Source: Geobacter sp.
GTDB taxonomy: Bacteria; Desulfobacterota; Desulfuromonadia; Geobacterales; DSM-12255
NCBI GenBank assembly: GCA_009886125.1
Contig: VFJK01000016.1
Location: 25,241-89,240 of the forward strand
Length of the DNA stretch: 64,000 bases
Reading direction: 5' to 3'
This document shows, one piece after another, positions 37,037-47,708 of the stretch. The stretch's first letter is position 1; every line of letters starts with the position of its first letter. The notes below the pieces were generated by a model. That model made no database searches. It was not told where the DNA came from and saw only the letters and a program-made list of their open reading frames with translations. The translations under genes and the position numbers were made by a program.

Positions 37037-37966
37037 TCATTTGCGGTTCATTGAAAAGACTCGGTTCCTTCCTGCAACCTTTGCCCGATACATGGCTTCA
37101 TCAGCTTCCCTGATCAGATCCGGGACCGAGGTGATAAAATCTGTCGGATAGGTGGCGACTCCCATGCTGGCAGTGACTTTAAGAGCCTTGAGTGAGCCGG
37201 TGTACGAGTGGTTCTGAATAAGATTGCGAAGACGCTCTGCAATGATAAGTGCATCTTCATGGCTGGTCTCCGGCATAGTTAGGACGAACTCCTCTCCGCC
37301 GTAGCGGGAGACAAAATCGTAACTGCGCAGACCGGACTGAGAGAGCCTGGCTATGGAAGCCAGTATCTCATCGCCTCTCTGGTGGCCGTACTGGTCGTTT
37401 ACATGTTTAAAATGATCAATATCGATCATCACTAAAGAGAGATGCCCCCCCTTTCTCTCGGCCCGCTGCATCTCCTTCTCCAGCATATTCATCATGTAGC
37501 GGCGATTGTAGATCAGGGTCAACGGGTCAGTATCAGAGAGCTGCTTCAGCCGGTCGTTGGATTTTTTCAGTTCATCCTGGAGGCCCTTGATTTTCAGATG
37601 GACTTTAACCCGGGCGATCAGCTCAGGAGCATCGAAGGGCTTGGTAACGTAGTCACTGGCCCCATGCCCCAACAGCTTGACCTTCAACTCGCGATCAGCA
37701 TGACCGGTAAGCATAATGACCGGAATATCAGATAACTGCTTGTTGCTGCTGATCATCCCCAACAGCTTGAACCCATCGATGCGCGGCATTTCAAGATCAC
37801 AGAGGATCAGGTCGATCGGGGTAGTCAGGAGCAGCTTGAAAGCCTCTATTCCGTCGCCGGCCTGAAGGATCCGGTCGCAGAGTGCGGCACTCATCAGCTC
37901 GTGCGCAATCTGGGCCCGGACAGTTTCAGAATCATCTATGATCAGGATGGCTTTTGCCACGTACAC
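37037..37966 (-). CDS. REC-GGDEF response regulator diguanylate cyclase
   Basis: REC LIIDDSE...LILCDLEMP; GGDEF-type RYGGEEF. Confidence 0.93.
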   Translation of the reverse strand: MYVAKAILIIDDSETVRAQIAHELMSAALCDRILQAGDGIEAFKLLLTTPIDLILCDLEMPRIDGFKLLGMISSNKQLSDIPVIMLTGHADRELKVKLLGHGASDYVTKPFDAPELIARVKVHLKIKGLQDELKKSNDRLKQLSDTDPLTLIYNRRYMMNMLEKEMQRAERKGGHLSLVMIDIDHFKHVNDQYGHQRGDEILASIARLSQSGLRSYDFVSRYGGEEFVLTMPETSHEDALIIAERLRNLIQNHSYTGSLKALKVTASMGVATYPTDFITSVPDLIREADEAMYRAKVAGRNRVFSMNRK

Positions 37967-37980
37967 TCACAAACCAGCTG

Positions 37981-38646
37981 TTAGAGAACCGGCTCTTTAG
38001 CCTGCGCCTTCAAAGCTTTTATCGTAGCTGCATAATCAGCGTTCCCGAACACCGCACTTCCGGCAACAAAGACGTCAGCACCGGCATGAGATATCCTGGC
38101 GATATTATCCACTTTCACGCCACCATCGACCTCAAGCTCAGCCTCCAGCCCCCGCTTATCGAGCATCGCCCGGAGAGATTTTATTTTCGGGATGCACTCC
38201 TCGATGAAAGACTGCCCGCCGAATCCCGGATTAACGGTCATGAGGAGCACCAGGTCGAGATCGGCAAGCAGATACTCCAGAACGTTGAGAGGCGTTGCCG
38301 GGTTCAGCGAGACTCCGGCTCTCTTGCCGAGACTCTTTATCAGCTGGATGCTTCTATGGAGATGCGTCGATGCCTCTGCATGAACAACGATTATATCGGC
38401 TCCTGCCTCGGCAAAATCAGGGATGAATCTGTCAGGGTCCGCGATCATCAGGTGGACGTCGAGCGGCAGCTTCGTAACTTTCCGCAGAGCAGCAACTACA
38501 GGAGGACCGATCGTTATGTTCGGCACAAAATGCCCATCCATTACATCGACATGAATATAATCCGCTCCGGCGGCCTCAACAGCTCTGACCTCATCTCCGA
38601 GTCGGCAAAAATCTGCAGAAAGTATGGATGGCGCAATTTTTTTCAT
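37981..38646 (-). CDS. rpe: Ribulose-phosphate 3-epimerase
   Basis: [49 protein letters not shown]. Confidence 0.95.
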   Translation of the reverse strand: MKKIAPSILSADFCRLGDEVRAVEAAGADYIHVDVMDGHFVPNITIGPPVVAALRKVTKLPLDVHLMIADPDRFIPDFAEAGADIIVVHAEASTHLHRSIQLIKSLGKRAGVSLNPATPLNVLEYLLADLDLVLLMTVNPGFGGQSFIEECIPKIKSLRAMLDKRGLEAELEVDGGVKVDNIARISHAGADVFVAGSAVFGNADYAATIKALKAQAKEPVL

Positions 38647-38656
38647 CAGTAAACTC

Positions 38657-40003
38657 CTATGATCTCTTTCTGAGCCTTGCCGCATAAAAGCCGTCCATTC
38701 CGTCCCTATGAGGCCAACTGCGGAAAAACCCGGCAGCGGTTTCCATCTGTCCAAGCTGTGGAAAGACCCTGCAGAGAGGTTCTACCATAAAATCAGGATG
38801 CCCCGTTAGAAATTTGTCCACTACCTGCTCATTCTCTTCAAGCGAGGTGGAACAGGTCGAATAGACCATTGTCCCGCCCGGCTTGAGCCGGTCTGCGGCA
38901 TTACTCAGTATGGCAAGCTGCGTGACTGCAAGCCGTTCCGGATCGGTCTTTTCCTTCCACCATTTGCCTTCAGGATTTCTATGAATAACGCCAAGCCCCG
39001 AGCAGGGTGCGTCAACCAGTATCCGGTCAAAATAGCGGGACTGAAGTTTCTCAAGCGGCCTGGTCGCGTCCATAAGGGTCGTGGTGATGCTCTGGATCCC
39101 GAGACGCTCTACTACTTCCCTGATCAGGGCAAGCTTGCGCGGATTCCTGTCGCAAGCAACAAGAGTACATCTGTCGCCGGTCAGTTCCGCCAGATAGGTC
39201 GCCTTCCCACCCGGAGCAGCGCAGAGATCGAGGATTGCATCGCCTGGCTCGGGAGAGAGCAGCAATGCTGCCAGCTGGGATGCTTCATCCTGAACGGCAA
39301 ACAGCCCCTCACTAAAGGATCTCAGACCTGAGAGCGAGATAGACGATGTAATCATGAGGCCGTCCGGTGCGTACGAACATTTCATCCCCGTCACACCTTC
39401 TGCCTGAAGACGCAGGATGAGCGCATCGCGATCGATCTTCAGCCTGTTTGCCCTGATGGTGAACGGAGGAGGGGTAGACAGAGAGGCTGCCAGCTCTGCC
39501 GCTTCGGTAAAACCGAGCTGCTGCAGCCACTTTTCCACGATCCAGACCGGGTGTGAGTGCCTGGCTGCAATGAAGGAGGCCGGCTCTTTTTCAGGATCCG
39601 GGTAGCTGATGGTGTCACGCCCCCTGTCCGCACTCCGGAGCACTGCATTGATGAACCCTGATGCCCTGGGTGCATACTGTTTTGCCAGATTGACCGTCTC
39701 ATTCACCGCTGCAGAGACCGGGACCCGGTCGAGAAAAAACATCTGGTAAAGTCCGAGACGAAGAAGCAGAAGAACAGATCGCTCAAGCTTTGCGGGCGGG
39801 GTTTTGGAAAACTGCCCGATAATATGGTCGAGAGTCCCCTGTCTGCGGAGAGTCCCGTAGACCAGCTCCGTATAAAGCCCCCTGTCAGGTCCGGTCAACC
39901 CGCCGTCCCTCAGTTCATGATCGATAAGGATATCAGCGTAGGAACGCTCCTTGTCTATCCGGAGCAGGGTATGGAAAGCGGTATTGCGTGAATTATTGAT
40001 CAA
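38657..40003 (-). CDS. rsmB: 16S rRNA m5C967 methyltransferase
   Basis: NusB-like N-terminus; [34 protein letters not shown]. Confidence 0.93.
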   Translation of the reverse strand: MINNSRNTAFHTLLRIDKERSYADILIDHELRDGGLTGPDRGLYTELVYGTLRRQGTLDHIIGQFSKTPPAKLERSVLLLLRLGLYQMFFLDRVPVSAAVNETVNLAKQYAPRASGFINAVLRSADRGRDTISYPDPEKEPASFIAARHSHPVWIVEKWLQQLGFTEAAELAASLSTPPPFTIRANRLKIDRDALILRLQAEGVTGMKCSYAPDGLMITSSISLSGLRSFSEGLFAVQDEASQLAALLLSPEPGDAILDLCAAPGGKATYLAELTGDRCTLVACDRNPRKLALIREVVERLGIQSITTTLMDATRPLEKLQSRYFDRILVDAPCSGLGVIHRNPEGKWWKEKTDPERLAVTQLAILSNAADRLKPGGTMVYSTCSTSLEENEQVVDKFLTGHPDFMVEPLCRVFPQLGQMETAAGFFRSWPHRDGMDGFYAARLRKRS

Positions 40004-40122
40004 AATTTACTCCTGGTTTAGAAGCAGAAAGCAGTCTGGAGAGTTCGCTGTAATACACTGCCTTCATACTATTTCTCCCTTTACGGCCCATAGAAAGAAA
40101 TTGATCGGTTGCGGAGGGTAGT

Positions 40123-40914
40123 TCAAAGAGGTGTGGGACGGAGTGCAAATTTCGCTATATTGTGGACGGCCCGTTCCAGGCATGCCCGGCTATGCGCTTC
40201 GATAGTCCAGACCGCTTCAGGAGCATACTGCTCCAGCAGCCGGAAATAACGGTCGAAATCGATCTCACCCTCCCCGACAGGAGCATGGTCGTCCATCGCC
40301 CCCTTGTTATCGTGGATATGGACTTCCGCAATATGGGAGCCAAGAGCTGCAAACCACTCTTCCAGTCCCACCCCGGGGCCATGGAAGAGGTTCCAGTGCC
40401 CGACATCGAAACAGTGGCGAAGCCTTGGATGGCTGAAAGATTCGATAAGCGTGAGCAGTGTCGAGGGCTCTTCCTCAAAGATGTTCTCAACAGCAATCGT
40501 GCAGCCGACAGATTCAGTCGCAGCCAGAACCCTGGAGAAGCTTTCAATCGCATGCCCGAGCCATGAGCTCTGTTTCTCTCCGTAACGCCAGCGGTCATAC
40601 CCGGGGTGAAAGACCATCACTTTGGGCTTCAGTATCGATGCAGCATCGCAGACCTGCTTAAAGCGGCGCAGGGTTGCCTCTCGCAGCAGACGTTCTTCAG
40701 AGCCCGGGTTAAGATCCATGAACGGCGCATGGATCGTGCAGCGTATCCCGGCATTTGTCAGAGAAGCCGACACTGACTCGATCTCCTCTGGAAGCGTTGC
40801 ATCCAGGACTTCTCCGGAAAGAAAAATCTCCGGGTGGACCCCCTTCTCGATCATGTAATCGAGGTGAAGCTGAACCTGCGGGAAAGGGACATGCGCATGA
40901 ACAGTTCTAGACAC
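40123..40914 (-). CDS. Sugar phosphate isomerase/epimerase-like TIM barrel
   Basis: CFDVGHWNLF, EVHIHDNKGAMDDH. Confidence 0.83.
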   Translation of the reverse strand: MSRTVHAHVPFPQVQLHLDYMIEKGVHPEIFLSGEVLDATLPEEIESVSASLTNAGIRCTIHAPFMDLNPGSEERLLREATLRRFKQVCDAASILKPKVMVFHPGYDRWRYGEKQSSWLGHAIESFSRVLAATESVGCTIAVENIFEEEPSTLLTLIESFSHPRLRHCFDVGHWNLFHGPGVGLEEWFAALGSHIAEVHIHDNKGAMDDHAPVGEGEIDFDRYFRLLEQYAPEAVWTIEAHSRACLERAVHNIAKFALRPTPL

Positions 40915-41959
40915 GGTGAGGCTCCGCTTTATGTTTTTTTATGATATCCGCTGCACAGTTATCGCAACTGATCAACTCTTCGAGTTTTTCGATGGATGAG
41001 GGATCCCCGAGGACGATCATCGTATCACCCGCTTCGATTTTAGAGTGGGAGTCCGGATTAAAGACCATTTTCCCGTTCCCTTTCTTAATGCCGACTATAA
41101 TTGTTCCTGTCTCCTTACGGAAGCCTGAACTGATAAGGTTTTCACCTACAAAAGCCGAGTGCGCAGGGATCTGAATCTCTTCCATCTGAAGCTCCAGATG
41201 CTCTCTTCCGGTCGCGATCTCGATAAAATCGACGACATTCGGCCGGAGAATCGCCTGAGCCATCCTGCCGCCGCCGATCACGTACGGTGAGACGACCTTG
41301 TTCGCACCTGCTCTCTTCAGCTTGATTTCCGAACCCTCTTCTCCCGAACGGGCAAGTATGTAAAGATCAGGGTTAAGGCCTCTGGCTGTCAGGGTGATGT
41401 AGACATTCTCGGAATCTGAAGTTACGACTGAAATCAGCCCTTTTGCTCTTTTTATCCCGGCGCGGAGAAGTGTATCATCCTCGGCCGCATCCCCGCGAAT
41501 ATGCAGATACTCTTCGTGGTGAAGCTTTTCATGGGCCTCCGGATGTTTTTCAATCACAAGGAACGGAATCGGCTTGGCAGCGAACTCCTTGCAGATCAGT
41601 TGGCCGATCCTTCCGAAACCGCAGATGATATAATGGTCTTGCAAAGAGTCGATCCTCTTCTCCACTTTCTTCCTCCCGATAATCCTCTGGATCTGTCCTT
41701 CAAACATGATCTGGGCTAAACTTCCGACGATATAACCGAGAACGCTGACGCCAAAAACGATCAGGCAGATGGTGAACATCTTACCGTAGGCTGAGAGCTC
41801 ATGAACCTCTCTGAAACCCACTGTACCGAGAGTGATGATGGTCATGTACAGAGCGTCGAGCAGCGACCACCCCTCGATCGTCATATAGCCTGTCACACCG
41901 AGTGAAACAAGTGCGAGCAGGACCATCATCGATATTTTAAGATGCCGTATCGGATCCAT
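40907..41959 (-). CDS. Potassium channel with TrkA-N/TrkA-C domains
   Basis: Pore TLGTVGFREVHELS; Rossmann IICGFGRIGQLIC; TrkA-C. Confidence 0.88.
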   Translation of the reverse strand: MDPIRHLKISMMVLLALVSLGVTGYMTIEGWSLLDALYMTIITLGTVGFREVHELSAYGKMFTICLIVFGVSVLGYIVGSLAQIMFEGQIQRIIGRKKVEKRIDSLQDHYIICGFGRIGQLICKEFAAKPIPFLVIEKHPEAHEKLHHEEYLHIRGDAAEDDTLLRAGIKRAKGLISVVTSDSENVYITLTARGLNPDLYILARSGEEGSEIKLKRAGANKVVSPYVIGGGRMAQAILRPNVVDFIEIATGREHLELQMEEIQIPAHSAFVGENLISSGFRKETGTIIVGIKKGNGKMVFNPDSHSKIEAGDTMIVLGDPSSIEKLEELISCDNCAADIIKKHKAEPHRV

Positions 41960-42125
41960 TGCAGCCTCATCATGAAACAAGAGTCGTTAGGGCTGACAGT
42001 TGCTGCAAAAGATTACATCCCGCACAATGAAAATACAAGCAGAGACCTGCCTTTGAAGCCAAAAATATGTCTGCTCTATCATTTCTGCACTCAGCAGAAA
42101 ATGGCATTTGTCCATCTTGACTTAC

Positions 42126-42144
42126 ATTGTATACTGTATACAAT
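42126..42144. promoter_or_regulatory. GntR-type operator
   Basis: Perfect inverted repeat ATTGTATAC-T-GTATACAAT upstream of the GntR gene. Confidence 0.75.
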
Positions 42145-42173
42145 AGTACCAATTACACTTCGGAGCGGCATCC

Positions 42174-42881
42174 ATGAGACGATCTATCGAAAAGCACCTT
42201 ACTTTGCGGGAAAAAATACTGGAGACAATCCGGGACGCAATATCAAGCGGAGTACTCAAACCTGGCGAGCGCGTAGCAGAACCTGATCTTGCGGAAAGGT
42301 TCGGCATCAGCAGGACTCCCATTCGGGAAGCATTCAGACAGCTTGAGTCAGAAGGATACCTGACCGTCATCCCGCGAAAAGGTGCTGTCGTCATATCTTT
42401 TTCAACCAAAGAAGTCGAAGAGTTCTACGCGATCAAGAGCATCCTTGAAGGGTACGCGGCACACCGTGCCTGCAAGAATCTCACTGAAAAAGAGATCGAA
42501 AAACTTGCCGCTATCAATGAAAAGCTGCGTCAACTCGCTGAAGAGGAGGATATCAAGCACTTCTTCAAGATCCATAACGACTTCCACGAACTTTTCCGAA
42601 AAGCAGCAGATAATCAGAAACTCGATGAAATGATAAGCGGGCTGGTAGGAAAGTTTCAGAGGCTCCGCTATGCGTCTCTCTCAAAACCCGGTCGGATGAA
42701 GATATCAGTTCTAGAACATGCAAAAATCATAGACGCTTTCAGGGCAAGAAATGCGGAACTTGCCGAGCAGCTTGTCCGCAAGAATGCCGAATTTGGCGGA
42801 AGAGTTCTTACGGAAGGTGGCGAGTACGGAATCCCTCTCAGCGGGTCTGATCAAATGGCCGCTTCGCAAGTAGACATCTGA
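42174..42881 (+). CDS. GntR/FCD-family regulator
   Basis: GERVAEPDLAERFGISRTPIREAFRQLESEG. Confidence 0.93.
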   Translation: MRRSIEKHLTLREKILETIRDAISSGVLKPGERVAEPDLAERFGISRTPIREAFRQLESEGYLTVIPRKGAVVISFSTKEVEEFYAIKSILEGYAAHRACKNLTEKEIEKLAAINEKLRQLAEEEDIKHFFKIHNDFHELFRKAADNQKLDEMISGLVGKFQRLRYASLSKPGRMKISVLEHAKIIDAFRARNAELAEQLVRKNAEFGGRVLTEGGEYGIPLSGSDQMAASQVDI

Positions 42882-42889
42882 GGTAGAGC

Positions 42890-44275
42890 GTGTCTCATTT
42901 AAAAGAAATCCCGAAGGTTGACAGGCTCCTGGCCGATCCTCTTTTTCAGTCACTGATAAGCAATCATCCCAGACCGGCAGTTGTAAAAGCCATCAGGACG
43001 GTGCTTGACCAGATCAGAACAGAAATACTCTCCGGCTCTTTTGGAAAGAACACGTGCGAGCCTGCGGTAATCGCCGCCACGGTAGCATCAATACTGGATT
43101 CTGAAGCATCCTGCTCGCTCCGGAGAGTCGTAAATGCCACCGGCATCGTCATCCATACAAATCTCGGGCGCTCCCCTCTCCCGCAAGGCATCATACAACA
43201 GCTGACAGATATCGCTTCCCACTACTCCTGCCTGGAGTACGATACTGTGACCGGCGAACGGGGCGAACGTTCATCTCATGTCGAGGCTCTCATATGTGAA
43301 CTTACCGGCGCGGAATCTGCACTTGTCGTCAATAACAATGCCGCCGCCCTTCTGCTTGCACTCTCATCAATTGCTAAGGGACGCGAAGTCATCGTCTCAC
43401 GTGGCGAACTGGTCGAGATCGGCGGTTCGTTCAGGATTCCCGATATTATGACAGAGAGCGGATCGACGCTTCGTGAGATCGGGACGACAAACCGGACTCA
43501 CTTGAAAGATTACCGGAATGCCATCACGCAGGATACCGCCCTGCTCCTGAAAGTGAGCTGCAGCAATTTTGCCATGACCGGATTCACATCCGAAGTCGAA
43601 GTCGGGGAGCTGGCGACTCTGGGCAAACAGGCCGGGCTCCCGGTACTTGTCGATGCCGGCAGCGGAGCGTTCATGGATCTCGGACAGATCCTTGGATGCA
43701 GCGCGACGACTGTTCAGAACTACCTGCAGAGCGGGGCTGACCTGATAGTCTGCAGTGGAGACAAGCTGCTTGGAGGGCCGCAGATCGGCATTGTCGCCGG
43801 GAGCAGCAGGCTGGTCGAGCCGATGAAAAAACACCCTCTGCTTCGAGCACTCAGAGTCGACAAAATGACCCTGACCGCACTGGAGGGGGTACTCCGCATC
43901 TACCGCGACAAACGGAGAGCGCTGACTGAAATACCGACTCTCCGGATGCTGACCATGTCTGAAGATCTGATTGCAGCCAGAGGAAAGAAGATCATCCGGC
44001 TATTAAAACGAAGCAGTCCGGAAGGATTGGATCTGACTCTCTTGAAAGGGAATTCCATGGTAGGCGGCGGGGCACTGCCTCAGCTTCAGCTCCCGACCAG
44101 ACTTATCGCTCTGAAGAGCACTCAACTCTCTGCAAACGAAATCGAAGCGCTCCTCCGCTCTGCCCCCACCCCGGTGATCGGTCGGATCGCTAAAGGTGTT
44201 TTCCTCCTCGACATCAGGACGATCTCTGACGACGACCTGCCGCTTCTTGCCTCTGCCGTTTCAAGAGTCTGCTAA
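42890..44275 (+). CDS. selA: L-seryl-tRNA(Sec) selenium transferase
   Basis: NATGIVIHTNLGRSPL, SSHVEALICELTGAESALVVNNNAAALLL, SGDKLLGGPQIGIVAG. Confidence 0.96.
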   Translation: MSHLKEIPKVDRLLADPLFQSLISNHPRPAVVKAIRTVLDQIRTEILSGSFGKNTCEPAVIAATVASILDSEASCSLRRVVNATGIVIHTNLGRSPLPQGIIQQLTDIASHYSCLEYDTVTGERGERSSHVEALICELTGAESALVVNNNAAALLLALSSIAKGREVIVSRGELVEIGGSFRIPDIMTESGSTLREIGTTNRTHLKDYRNAITQDTALLLKVSCSNFAMTGFTSEVEVGELATLGKQAGLPVLVDAGSGAFMDLGQILGCSATTVQNYLQSGADLIVCSGDKLLGGPQIGIVAGSSRLVEPMKKHPLLRALRVDKMTLTALEGVLRIYRDKRRALTEIPTLRMLTMSEDLIAARGKKIIRLLKRSSPEGLDLTLLKGNSMVGGGALPQLQLPTRLIALKSTQLSANEIEALLRSAPTPVIGRIAKGVFLLDIRTISDDDLPLLASAVSRVC

Positions 44276-44943
44276 AAAGAGACGTCAACACTGTTACCGC
44301 AGACAGTACCTGTTGTCCGCCCGGTCCCGTCACGGTTGAAATTCGTATCAAGATGGATCTGGCAGCTCTGGACTGAAGACGTTCCCCATTTGATCCCGCC
44401 GCTCATCCCTACATGCTGCTGTGTAGCCGGAACTCCGTTGAGAAAACTGAACGTTCCCGAAAGAGAGATATATGGATCGCCGTTGATGACAAGGGGAGGC
44501 AGGCAGCTCCAGTCAGATATGGTTTCGGTTGCAGAAATGAGAATAGTACCTGATCCGGAGCTGCTTATTGTACCGCTGATATTTCCGGACACCCTCATTG
44601 TGCCGCCAGATGTGCAGGTTCTGGTGGCAGCCAAAGCTTGGTTTATAAGGCAGGAGGTCTGGGTACAGGTAACGGAGTAGAGCGACTTTGAGAGGCCATC
44701 ATCCACCTGCAGTTCTGCGGGGAAAAGTTCTGCAGAGTACGATGGCTCTTTGGCAAATGCAGCGCTTGACATGGAACTGGTTGCGGTACGGGATACTGAC
44801 GTGGCAAAAGCATCCGACTGAGAACTCGACATTGAATTGGTATTAACAGAGCTACTGGATCCGCCACCACCACACCCCGAAATAATCGCCAGAGAACATA
44901 TCAGCCCGAGGCAATACCTGAATCGCACTGTTCTTTCTCGCAT
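44272..44943 (-). CDS. Hypothetical lipoprotein
   Basis: Signal peptide with ISGCGGGG lipobox. Confidence 0.55.
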   Translation of the reverse strand: MRERTVRFRYCLGLICSLAIISGCGGGGSSSSVNTNSMSSSQSDAFATSVSRTATSSMSSAAFAKEPSYSAELFPAELQVDDGLSKSLYSVTCTQTSCLINQALAATRTCTSGGTMRVSGNISGTISSSGSGTILISATETISDWSCLPPLVINGDPYISLSGTFSFLNGVPATQQHVGMSGGIKWGTSSVQSCQIHLDTNFNRDGTGRTTGTVCGNSVDVSF

Positions 44944-45062
44944 GGCTGCCCTCCTTTAATACTTAATTTGTTTTAATTCTAACAAGTCAATTGTACCGCC
45001 GCAGAACAGAGATCGTCCACTTAATAATGTCTACAGGCATAATACATCTGCCCAAAAAAGAA

Positions 45063-45093
45063 AATGGCCGATTTCTTGAAAGAAATCGGCCAT
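45063..45093. terminator. Terminator hairpin
   Basis: AATGGCCGATTTC-TTGAAA-GAAATCGGCCATT. Confidence 0.75.
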
Positions 45094-45132
45094 TGGCACT
45101 GGCTTCAAAATCTGGTCTCTTACGGAATAGCT

Positions 45133-45534
45133 CTACTTCTTGTCGCGGATCTTAACGTGGCATTCACCGCATTTGGCTTTGATCTCTCCCAGATTGGTTT
45201 TGACAGCAGCTTCGTCCTTCTTGCCTGCTGCATCAGCAGCAGCCCTGGCAAGAGTGGATACAGCCAGATGAAGTTCCTTTGCAAGGGGATTGGTCGCACC
45301 GTCTCCAACCTTTTTTGCCTGGGCGGAGAGAGCATCGGCATCCTTTGCCACATCTGCAAAATTCTTAGCGGCAAGGTTCTCATTCATCGACTTCATCCAA
45401 CCTGAACGGGCCTGCATGATCTTCTGCAGGGGCCTTAATTCCGGCTTTGCTTCCGGCTTCATCTCACTTCCGGCAAATGCAATTGAAGCAATTGCAAATA
45501 TTGCTACTGAAAACAGCGCGATTATTCTTTTCAT
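45133..45534 (-). CDS. Cytochrome c' -like monoheme cytochrome
   Basis: Signal peptide; C-terminal KCGECHVKI heme motif. Confidence 0.78.
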   Translation of the reverse strand: MKRIIALFSVAIFAIASIAFAGSEMKPEAKPELRPLQKIMQARSGWMKSMNENLAAKNFADVAKDADALSAQAKKVGDGATNPLAKELHLAVSTLARAAADAAGKKDEAAVKTNLGEIKAKCGECHVKIRDKK

Positions 45535-45643
45535 CCTACTCTCCTTCTGTACTGGTTATTTTGAATCACTGAACAGATGATAACAGGTTTTATTCCCCTG
45601 TCACTTCAGGAGCTCTCTTTTTCAGATGAAAAAAGTCTCGCAT

Positions 45644-45850
45644 TTATGGATAGAAGTGATTTTCTGCAAAGTACGCTTCTAATATGATCTTGGAATTTTT
45701 CATGTCACTTGTTGCAGCTGAATTATACCCTGTCTGCTTATAAGCAGCAAACTGCGGAATGCCTATTGAAGTAAGAATCCCGATGATCGCGACAACGATC
45801 AATAGCTCGATAAGGGTGAACCCTTTTTTACTCCCGGTCCGGGCAATCAA
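45644..45850 (-). CDS. Short type IV pilin (PilA/geopilin-like)
   Basis: SKKG|FTLIELLIVVAIIGILTSIGIPQFAAYKQTGYNSAATSDMKNSKIILEAYFAENHFYP. Confidence 0.9.
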   Translation of the reverse strand: MIARTGSKKGFTLIELLIVVAIIGILTSIGIPQFAAYKQTGYNSAATSDMKNSKIILEAYFAENHFYP

Positions 45851-46008
45851 ATTTATCCTTCCTGTTATTAAACTAAAATAATTAAAAGCTAGTATGTCAA
45901 TCTTTTATGACTAACGTCAACTTATAACGGCTTGTACGAGCAATCGGGTTCAAGTTCAGAGATAAACTCATGAACAAGGCCTAAACAGTTAAAAGGCCAA
46001 GCAACAAA

Positions 46009-46047
46009 AAAGGCACCTGCAAGGTAACTTGCAAGTGCCTGGTTTTT
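46009..46047. terminator. Bidirectional terminator-like hairpin
   Basis: AGGCACCTGCAAG-GTAA-CTTGCAAGTGCCT flanked by A and T runs. Confidence 0.8.
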
Positions 46048-46049
46048 TA

Positions 46050-46125
46050 TGGCTCCCTGTCGCGGACTCGAACCACGGACATGGTGGTTAACAGCCACCC
46101 GCTCTACCGACTGAGCTAACAGGGA
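46050..46125 (-). tRNA. tRNA-Asn(GTT)
   Basis: Reverse complement TCCCTGTTAGCTCAGTCGGTAGAGCGGGTGGCTGTTAACCACC...GGTTCGAGTCCGCGACAGGGAGCCA. Confidence 0.95.
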
Positions 46126-46199
46126 ATGAGACTTTGTTATTTAACATCTGAGCCGTTTCATGTCAACAAAAAATCCCTTTCAAGATGGCATAAAGGGAC

Positions 46200-46643
46200 T
46201 CAATAATTTGACGGGTAGCCGATGCAGGTCCCTGTCAACTCCTTGCTGATCTTTTCGAGCATTTTATTCTGATCGGTTATCCCTGTCGCTGCTTTCGCAT
46301 TGAGGGCAAGAGGGAGCAGCCCCATAAGCATGGTACGGATATTACCGCACCCTTCGCTCCCGCCAAAAATCTCGACCAGTCTCTTGTTCATCCCTCTGCC
46401 GATTTCCGTACCCACCAGCTTCGCCATCGCCCTGTCAATCTGAGGACAGAACTCGGTCGGATGCTTGAGAAAATCAACCTGTGCAGCGACGATGAGCATG
46501 GTCTCCGGATTAACCCTGATATCGATAAAGATGTCATGAAAGACATCCTTCATGGTTGCAGTCAGTGCGATCCCTTCTTCAACCCTGAATATCCGGTAGG
46601 AGATATCCCTCTGAAAATCCTCAAATACATTTGAAGGCTGCAT
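46200..46643 (-). CDS. DUF2889-like protein
   Basis: Fold and length; REDI-like N-terminus and conserved Cys near GCGNI. Confidence 0.6.
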   Translation of the reverse strand: MQPSNVFEDFQRDISYRIFRVEEGIALTATMKDVFHDIFIDIRVNPETMLIVAAQVDFLKHPTEFCPQIDRAMAKLVGTEIGRGMNKRLVEIFGGSEGCGNIRTMLMGLLPLALNAKAATGITDQNKMLEKISKELTGTCIGYPSNY

Positions 46644-46660
46644 TGATCAGGCACTCCTTC

Positions 46661-47584
46661 TCAATGTATATTGCAGACGGCAATGATCTCTTTGACGACC
46701 TGATCAGCCATGTCGTAAGGGACCTGGCAGGTCCCGACTGCCCGGTGACCGCCCCCGCCGTATTTCAGCATCAATGAACCGACATCGATTGATGCTGAGC
46801 GGTTCAGGATGCTGTAGCCGACAGAGATCGATACATACTCTTTTCCTTTGCCGTCAATAAGCCTGATGGAGATATTGGCATCAGGAAACATGGAGTACAC
46901 AAGGAACCGGTTCGAAGGGGGGATCTCGTCAATGCCGCGTGCATCAGTCACAATAACAGAACCTTCGATCCTTGAATGATCCTTCAGAAAAGCCCTTGCT
47001 GCCAGGTCATTCGCCCTGTATTGCGCTATCCGCTCTTTCGTGTCAGGAAGAGAAAGAATTTCATCTATGCTTTTTGTCCGGATATGATCGACAAGGTCTC
47101 CCATGAAAGCCAGATTGCTGATCCGGTAATCCTTATGATAACCGAGACCGGTCCGCGGATCACAGATGAAGCCAAGCAGTACCCACCCGGTCGGGTTCAG
47201 GACCTCTTCTTCGCTCAGCTTGGCCGAATCGACCTTGTCGACAAAATGAAGCATATCACTGAACCGTGAAAGCTTTTCCGGTCCATAATAATTGTATATT
47301 ACCCGGGCAGCGCTCGGCGCCAGGGTACTTTTCCCTTCATATTTCCCTGAAAGCTCAAGACGTTCCTGCTCACTGGAGTGATGGTCGAACCAGAGTCCGC
47401 AACCCGGGACATACGGGACGTTGGCAAGTATATCGTTTTTCCCGACCGTGATCTTGCCGTCCTGAAGGTCCTTCGGATGGGCATATACCATTTCATCCAT
47501 AAGCCCAAGCTCTTTAAGAAGCACTGCACAACAGATTCCGTCGAAATCGGAACGTGTAAGAAGTCGCATAAAATCCCCCTCCAT
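46661..47584 (-). CDS. DHH-family phosphoesterase
   Basis: LTRSDFDGICCAVLL, WFDHHSSE, GGGGHRAVGTCQV. Confidence 0.87.
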   Translation of the reverse strand: MEGDFMRLLTRSDFDGICCAVLLKELGLMDEMVYAHPKDLQDGKITVGKNDILANVPYVPGCGLWFDHHSSEQERLELSGKYEGKSTLAPSAARVIYNYYGPEKLSRFSDMLHFVDKVDSAKLSEEEVLNPTGWVLLGFICDPRTGLGYHKDYRISNLAFMGDLVDHIRTKSIDEILSLPDTKERIAQYRANDLAARAFLKDHSRIEGSVIVTDARGIDEIPPSNRFLVYSMFPDANISIRLIDGKGKEYVSISVGYSILNRSASIDVGSLMLKYGGGGHRAVGTCQVPYDMADQVVKEIIAVCNIH

Positions 47585-47708
47585 CTAAAGAATCGAACAA
47601 AAAATATGATAAATCTATATCTGTCGGACAGTTTCAAAGTCAAGCTATTATTGCTGATTCCGCAGATAACTCTTTCGGAATGCACCAACGCAAATTATAC
47701 TTAATACT

